Assembly: GCA_023101885.1 (NCBI GenBank)
Contig: JALPQD010000224.1
Location: 62,001-126,000 of the forward strand
Direction: 5' to 3'
DNA from: Typhlomys cinereus
Lineage: Eukaryota > Chordata > Mammalia > Rodentia > Platacanthomyidae
Length of the DNA stretch: 64,000 nt
In this document: piece by piece, positions 13,485 through 26,690 of the stretch
Layout: each line of letters opens with the position of its first letter
How positions within the stretch are numbered: position 1 is the first letter of the stretch
The notes under the pieces: model-generated
Databases searched by the model: none
Seen by the model: the letters and a program-made list of their open reading frames with translations, nothing else
Told to the model about the DNA's origin: nothing
Position numbers and translations under genes: made by a program

Positions 13485-13498
13485 AAGTTTGGCTTTGT
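13485..13498. repeat. Target-site duplication, right copy
   Basis: AAGTTTGGCTTTGT, identical to 11894-11907. Its first two As merge with the retrocopy poly(A). Confidence 0.9.
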
Positions 13499-14045
13499 AT
13501 GTTTCATCATTAGATCTTACAGTGTTTGCTTCCTCCAGCCTGATTCTTTGCTTTTTTTCATAATTTTGAAGATAACTAAAAAGAAGCCATATCACAAAAT
13601 CAAGATTACATTGCTTTGAAATTTCCTCTGTCAAGCACTCCAGTTTAACTTCAGGCAAGCTTTCAGGATGAGGGCAAAAATTCACTAAACTCTCGGCCAA
13701 CACATGGGTCCATGTGTCACTCGTCCAGTTTCAAACAGTCTCTGGTCCCCTCTGGACCATTACACACTGGGGTTCTACTGCCTGCATCTCTCACAGCATT
13801 GCTCTCTGAGCTCTTACGAGAAAGGTACATTTGGCCCCCTTGCCAAGACGCGAAGACTTTCTCAGCACAAAGTCCCAAAGTTCTTCATATTTCTCCCAAC
13901 AAACAGTTCCAAAGGCACACTAGCCAAATCACAGCATTGGCCTTACTGCTGAGTACCAACTACTCTCAGTTTCACAAACAACTTCACATTGTGGTACCAG
14001 TTATTCTTAATCTCACAGCAATATCCCACTTCTGGTAACAATTTT

Positions 14046-14402
14046 TGTAATAGTTACTCCTAACTATTGCTATGAGAGAGCAGCCAAAGGCAAGCAACTT
14101 AAGGGAGAAAGTGAGGTTTATTCAGCTTACAGTTCCAAAGGGGAGGTATCGTCTCTCAAAGCAGAGGTGGTATGCCTGGCTGGCCAAAGCTGGAGGAGGC
14201 TAAGTCACCACAGACATCTTGGAAGTGGAGAGCTGCAGACTGCTTGCAGCAAAGGCAGACTTCTTTTGGAGGTAGGGTGGGACTAATCTAACTCAAGACA
14301 CACCCCTTGTGACTGCCTTCCTCTAGCAAAGCTCTGACTCTCAAGGTGTTATGACCTTGCCAAATACATGAGACTATGGGGGACACATTTCAAACCATGA
14401 CA
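14046..14402 (-). mobile_element. MaLR LTR, 5' copy
   Basis: 357 bp from TGTAATAG to CATGACA, aligning end to end with 10642-10979. Flanks are GTGCC before 10642 and GTGAC after 14402, four of five bases alike, consistent with a decayed 5-bp target duplication. Confidence 0.82.
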
Positions 14403-17400
14403 GTGACATAATAGGCTAACCTTTGAAATCATAGCATCAGTGACATCTCAGGCATCCTACCTAGCCTCGCTATGACACTACAGACTCATTCTGACATCTC
14501 AAGCTCATGGTCACATGACAGCCTCAACAGTATCACTACAACCAAGCTGTAGTATCACAGCCTCACCAGTAACATCCCAGCCTCACTGTGACAGCTCAGC
14601 CTCATCACTGACATCAGCCTCACATCTGATATCACAGCCTAACTACTGAAATCTCCACTGAACTGTGTTGTCATACTCTATCAACATTGATATCATAGCC
14701 TCATTTGCTATCTCAACATCACAATGACATTACAGCCTCCCAGTGACCACATAGCCATATTTTGACATCACAGCCCCACTCTGAAATCAAAGCCTCATGG
14801 TGATATCACAGGTACACTCTGACATCACATTCTCACCACTGGTATCCTATTTAGCCTTGCTATGGCACCACAGCCTCACCACAGATAGCAAAGGCTCACA
14901 CTTACATGACAGCCTCAGCAGTGACATCATAGCCTTTGACATCATAAACAGTGACACCACAGCCTCACATGTTACATCATTGCCTCATTATGACATCAAT
15001 CTTCCCATGGATATTACAGCCTCACAGTGACCTCACAGATTCACTGTGATCTCACAGTCTAACCTGTTACATCATAGACTCACCTGTTACATCATAGCCT
15101 CATGGTGAAATCAGCTTTTCAACTGACAATACATCTTACACAGTGACCTCACAGGCTCACTGTGACATCAAAACATTTCTGTGAATTCACAGCCTCATAG
15201 CGACATCACAGTTTCACAATGATATCATAGCCTCACTGTAGCACTACAGCCTCATTTCTGACATCATGCACTCACCAGTGATAGCACAGCCTTCCTCTGA
15301 CATCACAGACTCAGTGTGACTACACAGCCTCACCAATAATGTCCTAACCTCACTGTGAAATCCAAACATCTTCCCTGATGTCTGTTTGTGACTTCTCACA
15401 GAATCAGCCCTGATATCAGAGGCTCACTATGACATCACAGCTTCACAGTAACCTCACATCCTGCCCACTGACACCATAGGCTCACCTGTTACAACATAGC
15501 CTCATTGTGACATCAGTTTTTTCACTGACATTTCACAGCCTCACTGTGACATCAGAGCATCCAGAAAGTTATCACCTCACAGTGACATAACAGTCCACAG
15601 TGACATACAACCTTCATGGTAACATCACAGCATCAGTGTGACATCATGGCCTCACCAGTGAGAGTACAGTCTCACCTGTGACATCCACATCACCTCTGAT
15701 TAATCAGAAAACTGACATTACTGCCACACCAGAGACAACAAAGCCTTTGACATCAGAATCGCACCAGTGTTGATGTCACATCATAGGTTCACCACTGACA
15801 TCACAGCCTCATCAGTGACATCATAGACTTACTATGACATCTTTCTCACCACTGACATTCCAAACTTATTGTGACATCACACCTTCATGTGACCTCAAAG
15901 CCTCATAGGGACATCAGCCACACCACTAATATCATAGTGTCACTGTGCCATCCAAACCTCAGTAGTGACATTACATCACTGCCATCAGAGGCTCACTGTG
16001 ACATCATGGCAACACTGTGTCCTCACAGGCTCACTGTGACATTACAACTTGACAGTGACATAACAGCCTCACTGAGACATCACAATCTGTCACATCAGCT
16101 TTGCTACTGACATAATATCCTCTTGGTGACATCACACACACACCTTTGACATAGCCTCACTGTGACATCAGAGGCTCATCTCTGGAATCATTGCCCAAAT
16201 GTGACATCACAGCATCAACCCTGACATTTTAGCCTCACTGTTTCATCAGAGCCTCACTATGACATCCCAGGCTCACCTATGAAATCATAGCCTCAGTGCG
16301 ATATCAAACCCTCATTATCGACATGCTACCTAGGTTCACTATGACAACACATCCTCACCACTGAACTCAAAAGCTCACTGAACATGACAGGTTCCCTGTG
16401 TCACCATAGAGTGGTTATTGACATCACAACCTCACTGTGATATTTCACCTTCCCCAGTGACATCAAAACCTCATGTGATATCACAGCTATACCATGACAT
16501 CAAAGCGTCACTTTGAAATAAAGCTTCACCTCTGACATCATAGCCTGTCTGTGACATCGCAACCCCAGTTTGACAAAATAAACTCGCTGTGACATTAGAT
16601 CCTGAACAACGACAATACAGCTTCACCAATGACATAGTCTCCCTGTGAAAGCACAGTCCCTAGTGACATTACAACCTCACTGTGGCATCCCAACCTCACT
16701 GTAACATCAAGGCACACTGTGCCAACACATTCTCACTGTGACATCACAACCTCATGGTGACATCACTGCCACACTGTGAAATCACAGCCTCACCACTGGT
16801 ATCCTACCTAACCTTGCCACAGTCACCACAGCATCACAACATATATCACAGGCTCACAGTGACATTTGAGCCTAAATAGTGACATCATAGCCTTTAACAT
16901 CATAAACAGTGACACCACAGCCTCACATCTTACATCACTGCCTCATAGTGAAATCAGTCTTCCCACAGACTCATAGTAACCTCACAGATACACTATGACC
17001 TCAAAATCTAACCTGTTACATCATGAACTCACCTGTTACATCATAGCCTCATGGTGAAATCAGCCTTTCAACTGACATCACATTTTCCACAGTGACCTCA
17101 CAGCTTCATGGTGACATCACAACCTCTCTGTGAATTCACAGCCTCATAGTGACATCACAGCTTCACAGTGATATCACAGCCTCACTGTGGCCTATAGCCT
17201 CATTTCTGACATCATGGCTTCACAAGTGACAGCACAGTCTCACCTGTGACATCAGCGTCGAAACTGACATTAGTCAGAGCACTGACATCACTGCCACACC
17301 AGTGACAACACAGCCTTTGACATTACAGCCTCACCAGTGTCACTGTCACTTAATAGTTTTACCACTGACATGACAGCCTGACCAGTGACATCATTGATGC

Positions 17401-20116
17401 ATTATGATATCTTTCTCACCACTTATATTACAGCATTATTGTTACATCACACTTTCACCAGTGAAATCACAGTCTCATTGTGACATCAGCACCACCACTA
17501 ACATCACAGCCTCACTGTGGCATCAAAACCCCTTTAGTGACATCACAACATCACTGTGTCGTCAGAGACTCACAGTGACAAAATAGCCACACTGTGTCCT
17601 CACAGCCTCACTGTGACATTACAACCTGACTGTGACATCACAGCCTCACTGAGACATCACAATCTCTTTATGACATCAGCCTTGCCACTGACATAATAGC
17701 CTCATGGTGACATCACATACACACCTCTGACATAGTCTCACTGTGAGTTCACAGTCTCATTGAGACATCACAGCCTCATCTCTGACATCACTGCTTCACT
17801 GTAACATCATCCTTGTCACTGACATCACAGACTCACTGTTACTTCACAGCCTCCACTGTGACATCACAACTCCTTGTGACATCACAACCTCACTGTGACC
17901 CCACAGCCACACAGTGACACCAAAGCCTCATGATGGCATCACAACCTCACTGTGATATCACAGCCTCAATTCTGATGTTATATTCTCACTTGACATGAAA
18001 GTCTCACTATGACATCATGGGCTCATCTCTGAAATCATTGCCCAACTGTGAATCACAGCATTGACTCTGGCGTTATAGCCTCCCTATTTCATCACAGCCT
18101 CATTGTGACATCACAGTGTCACCACTGAGAAGACAGGCTCACCATGATATTACAGCCTCACAAGTGAACCCACAATGTCATGGTGACATCATAACCTCAC
18201 TGTGGCATCACAGTCTCACCAGTTATATCACATCATCAATGCAACATCTCAGCCTCATCTCTTACATCAGCTTCACATCTGAAATCACAGCACAATCACT
18301 GACCTCACAGCTTCACTGTGACAATCACAGCCTCACTGTGACATCAGCCTTGCCACCGGTATGACTGTTTCATTGTGACTTCATAGCCTCCACAGTGACA
18401 TCACCAACTCCCTATGATATCACAGGCTCATGGTGACACCACAGCCACACGGTGACATCAAAGCCTAACGGTGGCAACACAGATTCACCAGTAACCTGCC
18501 AGCTTGACTGTGACATCATACTCTCGTCACTCACATCAGCCTCATTCTGATATCACAGTGTAACTACTAAAATCCCATCCTCAGTGTGATGTCACAGTCC
18601 TGCTCCACTGACATCACAGCCTCGCTGTGACATAACAGCCTCACCATTGAGGTTTATAGCCTCACTGTGACATGAAAGCCTCACTCTGACATCACAGGCT
18701 TACCCCCGAAATCATTGCCCAACTGTTACATCACAGCATCGACTTTGACATTATTGCCTCACTGTTTCATCACAGCCTCATTATCATATCACAGGCCTAC
18801 CTCTGAAATCATAGCCTCAATGCAACATCACACCCTCATCACTGACATCCTACCTAGCCTCACTATTGCACCACAGTCTCATTAATGACCTCACAGGCTC
18901 ACTGAAACATGTCAGCCTCCCTGTGACACCACAGTGTTGACAATGACATCAATACCTCACTGTGACATTACAATTTCCCCAGTGACATCACAACCTCACA
19001 GTGACCTCACAGCCTCATTGTGACAACATAGACATACTGTGCCTTCAAAGCATCACTGTGACATAAATCTTCACCTCTGCCATCATAGCATCACTGTGAC
19101 ATCACAGCCTAATTGTGACATCAAAACGTCACTTTGGAATCACCACCTCAGTGTGATATTACAACCTGACAGTATATCACAGCCACACTGTGACATCAAA
19201 ACTCTGTGACACTAGCTTTGCTACTGACATAATAGCCTCCTGGTGACATCACATACACACTCTGACATAGCCTCACTGTGACATCACAGGCATCTACACT
19301 GATATCATAGCCTCATTGGGACATCAGTCTTGACACTGACATCACAGCCTCACTGTGACATCCCAGGTTCCAGAGTGATATTCCTTAAGGGTTATATGAC
19401 AGTCCATCATGACCTACAATGCTCATAGTGATATTATAGACTCACTGTGATATCACAACCTCACCAGTAGCAACACAGCCTCAGCTGTGAAATCAACATC
19501 AATACTGACTTAGTCAGAACACTGACATCGCTGCCACACCAGTGACAATACAGCATTTGACATCACAGCCTCACCAGTTTCGCTGTCACATAATAGGTTC
19601 ACCATTGACATTATGGCCTCATCAGTGACATCTGCCTTACCATTGACATCACATTCTCAACGTGACTCCACTGCATCACCATTGACTCAACTGCATCATC
19701 ATAGCCTCACTGTGACATCAGCCTTGCCACTAACATCACACTTTCACTGGGACCTCAAAGCCTCCACCTGTGATATCACAGGCTCACAGTGACACCACAG
19801 CCACACAGTGACATCAAAGCCTCGATGTTGCATTACAGACTAACAGTGACCTCACAGCCAGCCCGCTGACAACACAGGCTCAACTGTTATATCATAGCCT
19901 CATTGTGACATCAGTCTTGACACTGACATCACAGTCTCATTGTGACATCACAGCCTCACCATTTTCAGCACAGCATCACCTGTGACACCAGCATCTTCAC
20001 TGGCATTAGTCAGAACACCGACATCACTCCCATACCAGTGACAACACAACCTTTGACTTCACAGACTCACTGATGTCACTGTAACATAACAGGTTCACCA
20101 CTGACATCATAGTGGT
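14403..20116 (-). repeat. 19-bp satellite, longest uninterrupted block
   Basis: 5.7 kb without a recognisable transposon. Module A recurs near 14935 and 16885 and module B near 16630. The run GACACCACAGTGT and its variants recurs near 18930 as at 4900 and 9940. Frames encode only period-19 peptides. No promoter or RNA gene was recognised. Confidence 0.93.
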
Positions 20117-20413
20117 GATCCATTATGCATTATGGTGGTTATGATTCCTAACTTTAAGAGCACAGCAATGGACAAACAGGAAAAGGGGATCACCTGCTCA
20201 CCTTCAGGCACTGTAAGCACAAGAATACAAAACGAAAGGGGCAGCTCAACAAAATTTACCCAAGTGGGTGTCTCATCCACAATGAAGTCGGACCACACCA
20301 TGTTGGAGCACCAGAGTCTCATTCGTTCTTAGAATTAACCAGACAAATCGCTCCACAAACTGAGAATGGCCAAACACCACCGACCACGGAATCAAGAAGG
20401 AGCTATCAATCTG
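20117..20413 (-). mobile_element. Class II ERV LTR-end and leader fragment carried in satellite
   Basis: The reverse complement matches 38540-38910: an LTR end, then a damaged primer binding site near 20300 (TGGTGCTCCAACATGG), a donor-like GGTGAGCAGG and the C-rich tract. It borders satellite on both sides. Its low-coordinate border matches those at 5805, 38911 and 40449. The 66- and 71-codon frames are not genes. Confidence 0.75.
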
Positions 20414-20851
20414 GTATCCCACCTAGCCTTACTAGGACACTGCAGCCTCACCACAGATAGCCCAGGCTCACAGTCACATGACAGCCTCAGCAGTGACATC
20501 ATAGCCTTTGATATCATAGGCAGTGACATCACAGCCTTACATATTACCTCACATTACTCATTGTGACATCAATCTTCCCACAGATATCACAGCCCCCCAG
20601 GGACCTGACAGCCGCACTGTGACCTCATAGTCTAACCTATTCCATCCTGTTACATCATAGCCTCATGGTGAAATCAGCATTGCCACTGAAATCATATCTT
20701 CCACAGTGACCTCACAGCTTCAAAGCACCACTGACATGCCAGCCTGAGTGTGACATCATACCCTCATCACTCACACAAGACTCATTCTGGTATCACAGTC
20801 TAACCCCTGAAATCCCAACTTCACTGTGATGTCATAGTCCTGCTCCACTGA
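20414..20851 (-). repeat. 19-bp satellite, inverted domain
   Basis: Short block with module A near 20508. It ends at a class II ERV internal fragment. Confidence 0.88.
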
Positions 20852-21694
20852 CACAACATATAAACACAGAGCATATAAACATACAAACACATGAACAACA
20901 TACAATTTACTGGCAACTGGCAACTGTACAACTTACCCAACAACTGTCTTAAAATTACTCTTGAAAGCTTTATCAAAGGCAGATTAACATTTAGGAAAAC
21001 ATTTAAACATTTAAAGCAAGATCTCATATTAGTTAAGTCCAGCAGCTTAGCTTAATTATGAAAGACATTAAAAGCAGATTAAACTTTAAAATTTAGCGCC
21101 AAAGCCAAATTAGTATTTAACAAACTTTATATTTCTCTGTTTTTTTTACTCTAGCAAGGAAAACCACCCTCATCCATTTCAACATTCCTCTAGTCCAGCA
21201 GTCTTAACCTTGAGGCCTCCAGTCATTAGGAGAGATTTTAAGGCACATATTTGGGGCTCCATACAATGTGAGGGTAGGTTGCCCATTTTTCTAAAGAACA
21301 GAGATGAGGCTAAAGAGGGACAGACAACACAAGGCATGTATTGGACCAAAATGTCTTGTGCTTGGTGGGAGAACTTCCATAATTCTTAGGCCACAGGCGT
21401 ATCCCACACAGTGTCTATGGAGGAGGAGGGTTGGTTGTGAGATCACTCCTGGGTTCTATCTCCTGAGGAGTCAACCCTTATGTGGAGACACCAGGTGAAC
21501 CAGAACCCTATCCGTGTACAGAGAAACATAGAGAAAGGGAAAGGGACCTTCATGCTCACCTCTTGCAAAGGTAAGGAACATTAAACACAAAGGGGCCAAC
21601 TTACTGAAAAACAACCAATGGGGCCACAGTACTCAACATTTGGTGCCACAAGGGGAAAAGGGCCACCATGGAAGCCCCATGTTGGGGCGCCAGA
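20852..21694 (-). mobile_element. Class II ERV leader and 5' internal remnant
   Basis: Reading leftward from the LTR: a primer binding site at 21674-21692 (TGGCGCCCCAACATGGGGC, minus strand, lysine-tRNA type with small differences), a leader with a donor-like GCAAAGAGGTGAGC segment near 21560, then AT-rich sequence without a coding frame. It is truncated against satellite near 20852. No gag domain was recognised. Confidence 0.7.
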
Positions 21695-22032
21695 TGTAGC
21701 AGTCTCAAGGACCCACAGAGACTCTTAGGGGCAGGGGTAAGCAGGCGTAAAATCAACATCACAGACTCCAGAAATCAGGTGAGTGGCAAAGCAGGCTCTC
21801 AGGCTTGCATGCTCATTTATTGTAAATAGCAGGCTGATTATATATCCCACCCAACATCACATAAGTCCCAGAATGAGTTATTTTGCTGTGTTGTCTTGTT
21901 TGCATTGGTCTTCTCAGTCAGGTGGTTTGACATCAGCACCAGGTACAGCAGAAGGTTCTGGTTTGGGGAAGTTGCAATCGTGCATATGGTGCATACAGAA
22001 AATATAGGCCTGCATGGTCCATTCCTCCTACA
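21695..22032 (-). mobile_element. Class II ERV 5' LTR
   Basis: 338 bp from TGTAGCAG to CTCCTACA (plus strand), inverted TG...CA ends. The primer binding site sits two bases to its left, so transcription ran leftward. ERV-L gag-like sequence begins at 22033, so this element probably inserted into the ERV-L. The downstream part with the second target duplication is missing. Plus- and minus-strand frames here are not genes. Confidence 0.78.
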
Positions 22033-23312
22033 GATGAGGACATTGAACCACCAAATTCTGATGCATTTATTCCACCAGAGGAAATGGTCTCCCCACACTT
22101 AGAAGAGAATGAATCATTGCTACTGACCAGGGAACTCATTTCACAGCTAAAGAAGTATGGCAGTGGGCTCATGACTATGGAATTCATTGGTCTTACCATG
22201 TTCCCCACCATCCTGAAGCAGCTGGCTTGATAGAACAGTGGAATAGACTTTTAAAGTCACAATTACAGCATCAATTAGATGATAATAGTGTGAAGGTATG
22301 GGGTAGAATTCTCCAGAAGGCAGTATATGCCTTAAACCAGCATCAATATATGGTACTGTGTCTCCTATAGCCACGATTCACGGGTTCAGGAATCAAGGGG
22401 TGGAAACAGGAATAACTCCCCTTACTGTCACCCCTAGTGACCCATTAGGAAAATTTTTGTTTCCTGTTCCCACAAGCACGTATTCTACTGGCTTTGAAGT
22501 TTTGTGTCCAGAGCAGGGAATGCTTCTGCCGGGAGACACAGCAACTATTCCTTGAACTGGAAGCTAAGGCTTCTTCCTGGTTATTTTGGACTTCTGATGC
22601 CCTTGAGCCAACGGGATAAGAAAGAAATAGCAGTGTTAGGAGGAGTGATTGACCCAGACCACAAAGGGGAAATTGAACTGGTTCTCCACAATAGTGGTAA
22701 TTAAGACTATGTCTGGAGTGTAGGCGATCCACTGAGGAATCTCTTGGTATTACCATGTCCTGTGATTAAGGTCAATGGTAATTTACAGCAACCCAACACA
22801 GGAAAGACAATGGTTCAGATCCTCCAGAAATGAAGGTATGGTAAACCCTCCAGGTAAAGAGCCAAGACCTTTGGAAGTGCTTGCTGAAGGTGGAGGAAAT
22901 ACAGAATGGGTAGTAGAAGAATGTAGTTATAAATACCACCTAAGGTCACATAACCAGTTATAGAAATGAGGATAATAATTGCCATGAGTGCTCCTGGTCC
23001 AGACTGTCAAGAATAGACCTGTGCGTGTGCACATACTCTAAGAAGATTTTTTGTTATGTAATGTAATGTTAATCTGTAGTTATGTGATAAAATGTTGTAA
23101 TTTGCATTATGATATTGTGTTATGGGACACTAAAGACTAAGCTTTTCTCAAGGGGAGTTGTGATTAATCTTGTAAAAATAATGCATGTGTGGTTATACAT
23201 GGACAGCTATATTATGTTAGGCAGAATTATGAATCTTACTGCTTTTATTTGGAGATTTTTAAATGGCCTAAGGAAATGTGATTTGTTGTCAAGTTGACAA
23301 GTGGTGTAATTG
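22033..23312 (+). pseudogene. pol: ERV-L internal remnant: gag tip, integrase core, dUTPase
   Basis: 22033-22100 matches the gag-like stretch at 45655-45600 and runs directly into integrase, so most of gag and pol was lost before insertion. The integrase catalytic-core motif TDQGTHFTAKEVWQW lies near 22118, with HHPEAAGLIEQWN near 22205. A dUTPase follows at about 22440-22780 (GGVIDPDHKGEI near 22640). An integrase followed by dUTPase near the 3' LTR is the hallmark order of ERV-L. In-frame stops fall in the dUTPase near 22553 and 22702. From 22960 to 23312 there is non-coding sequence leading to the LTR. Confidence 0.82.
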
Positions 23313-23822
23313 TGATATTTAAGCCTGTGTGTCAACTTGACCAACCGGTATTAACTAAGGTGGGCTGAGTCCACCTCTGGAAAGGATTAATTGACACCAC
23401 TTGATAGGATTGTATTGGCACTGGATCCTATCAGAACCTCCAAAGCTCTCAGGATCTTCCCAGTTCTACATCATATAAAAAGGAGCCACCAAGGAGAACA
23501 GATGCCTTCTTGAAGCTGTGCTAGGAAATGCTTTTCCTTCCAGCTGCCAGGTTTCTTCAACTGTCTAGCCTTCCAATCCACCAAGTTGTTATCGGCTAGA
23601 CTAAAGATTAGAAATTCTTCAGCATTCAGCTATCACCCTCTTGACTACCAAAGTGCACAGCTACCAACAGCCATTGTTAGACTACCTCGGCTAAAGGCAG
23701 CCATCGTTGGACTGCCTCAGCCATACAATAAGCCAATTCAATACATTCCCTATGTTATGTAAATGTATATATGTATATTCATTATATTGATTCTGCATCT
23801 CTAGAAAACCTGACTAATATGC
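23313..23822 (+). mobile_element. ERV-L 3' LTR
   Basis: About 510 bp from TGATATTTAAGCCTG to CTGACTAATA. It aligns in reverse complement with 43868-44373. It holds a TATA-like CATATAAAAAGG near 23471. The terminal CA is mutated, so the right border is approximate. Confidence 0.8.
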
Positions 23823-26690
23823 CATGATAGCAGTGTTGCTATTATCACAACCTCACTGTGACATCACAACTTCCCCTAGTGACACTGCAACCTCACAGTG
23901 ACACCACAGCCTCATAGTGATATCACAGTCATGCCATACCATCAAAACAATACTGTGACATAAAGCTTCATGATTGACATCATAGCCTCACTGTGATATC
24001 ACAGCCTCAGTTTGACACAATAAACTCCATGTGAATTTAGAGCTTCACCAGTGAAAATACAGCCTCACCAATGACAGTCTCCCTGTGAAAGCACAGTCAC
24101 TACTGACATCAGAACCTCAACATGACATCACAACCTCACTGTGACATCATAGCCACACTGTGTCTGCAATGTCTCAATGTGACATCACAGCCTCATCAAT
24201 AATATGACAGGCTCACTGTGATATTACACTGTGAAACCACAGCCTCTTGGTGACATCATAGCCTCAATATGACATCACAGAATCACCACCTCTATGACAT
24301 CAGCCTCACTGTGACATCAGCCTTGCCACTGATATTATAGCCTCATGATGACATCACATACATACCTCTGACATAGTTTCACTGTGATATCACAGGCTCC
24401 ATGTAACATCACTGCATCCCACTGAATTCATAGCCTCATTGTGAAATCAGTCTTGCCATTGATATCACAATCTCACGTGACCTCACAGCCTCCACGGTAA
24501 CATCCCCATCACCCTGTGATATCATGGGCTCACAATGATGCCACAGCCATATGGTGATATCAAAGCCTCTTGGTGACATCACGACCTCACCAGTGACATG
24601 CCAACATCACTATGACACCATATGCTCATCACTCACACCAGCCTCATTCTAATATCACAGCCTAACTACTGAAATCACATCCACACTGTGATTTTATACT
24701 CTCACTCCATTGACATCTCAGGCTTACTGTGATATCAAGGCATCATTGGTGACAACACAGCCTCATTGTAACATCACAGCCTCACCTCTGAGGTTATACC
24801 CTTATTGTGACATGACAGTCTAACTATGACATTACAGACTCACCTCTGAAGCATTGCCCAATTGTGATATGACAATATTGACTGTGATCTTAGGGCCTCA
24901 CTGTTTCATCACAGCCTCACTATGGCATCACAAGCTCACCTCTGAAATATAACCTCAATGTATCATCACACCCTCATTACTGACATCCTACGTAGCTTAA
25001 CTATAACACCACAGTATCACCACTGACCTCACAGCCTCACTGAAACTTGACATTCTCCCTGTGACACAACAGTGCTGCTTTTGACATCACAAACTTACTG
25101 TGACATCACAACTGCCCCAGTGACATTATAGTCACATTGCCACATCCATACCAAGCCATCAAAGCATCACTGTGATATAAAGCTTCGCTTATGATATTGT
25201 AGTCTCACTGTGATATCATAGCCTCAGTATGAAACAAATTCACTGTGACATTAGAGACTCATCAGTGAAAATACAGTCTCACCAATGACACAGTCTCCTT
25301 GTGAAAACACAGTTACAGCTGATATACGTGACTACACAATGTCACTGTGACATCACAGCCACACTGAGCCAACATAGACTCACTGTGACCTCACAGTCTA
25401 ACTTGTTATGTCATAGACTCACCTGTTAAATCATAGCCTTATGGTGAAATCAGCCTTGCCACTGACATCACATCTTCCACAGTGATCTCACAGCTTCACT
25501 GTGACAACACAACCTCCCTATGATGTCACAGCCTCACAATGACATCACAGCCTCACAATGACATCATAGCCTCACAGTGATATCACAGCTTCACAGTGAT
25601 ATCACAGCTTCACAGTAATATCACAGCCTCACTATTACATTATAACCTCACTGTGAAATCACAGCCTCACTAGGAAATCAGAGCCTCACCGTGACATAAC
25701 AGGCTAACCTCTGAAATCATAGCACCAATGACACCTCAGACATCATGCCTACCCTTGCTATGACACCACAAACTCATCACTGACATCTCAGGCTCACGGT
25801 CACATGACAGCCTCAACTGTGACACCACAGCTTTGCTGTGGTATCATAGCCTCACCATTAACATCCAGCCTCACTGTGACTTTTCAGCCTCATCATGGAC
25901 ACCAGCCTCATTTCTGACATCATAGCATAACCATTGAAATCACTCATAGTCTATCACCACTGATATCCCAGCCTCACTTTGATATTACAACCTCACAGTA
26001 ACATCACAGCCTCTCCTCTGGCATCACAACATCAATGTGACTGCCCAGCCTCACCATTAATATTCCAACCTTGCTGTGAAATCAAAGTATCACCCCTGAT
26101 GTCACAGCCTCACTGACATCTCATAGAATCAGCCCTGACATGAGAACCTCACTGTGAAAACACAGCCTGAAAGTGAATTCAGAACCTTCCCACTGACACC
26201 ACAGGTTCACCTGGTACATCACAGCCACATTGTGCTAACACAGTCTCACAGTGACATTACAGCCTCACCACTGGTACTACAGGCTCACTGTGATATCACA
26301 GCCTCAACAGTGACACCACAGTGTCATGGTGTCATCATAACTTCACTGTGGCATCACAGCAACACCAGTTATATCAGATCGTCAATGCGATATCTCAGCC
26401 TCATCTATCACATCAGTCTCACTTCTGTGATCACAGCATAACCACTGACCTCACAGCTTCACTGTGACATCACAACATCACTGTGACATCACAGCCATAC
26501 TTTGACATCACAATCTCACCTCTGGTTTCCTACCTAGACATGCTAGAACACCGCAGCCTCACCATCGTTAGCACAGTCTCACAGTGACATGACAGTCTCA
26601 GCGGTGTCATCATAGCCTTTGACATCATAAACAGTGATAACACAGCCTCACATGTTTTATCACTGCCTAGTTGTGACATCAGGAGTGATG
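23823..26690 (-). repeat. 19-bp satellite, inverted domain ends
   Basis: Modules B (near 24073 and 25285) and A (near 26615) recur. Between about 25540 and 25640 several adjacent units are nearly identical, a sign of local homogenisation. The unit strand flips back at about 26690. Confidence 0.92.
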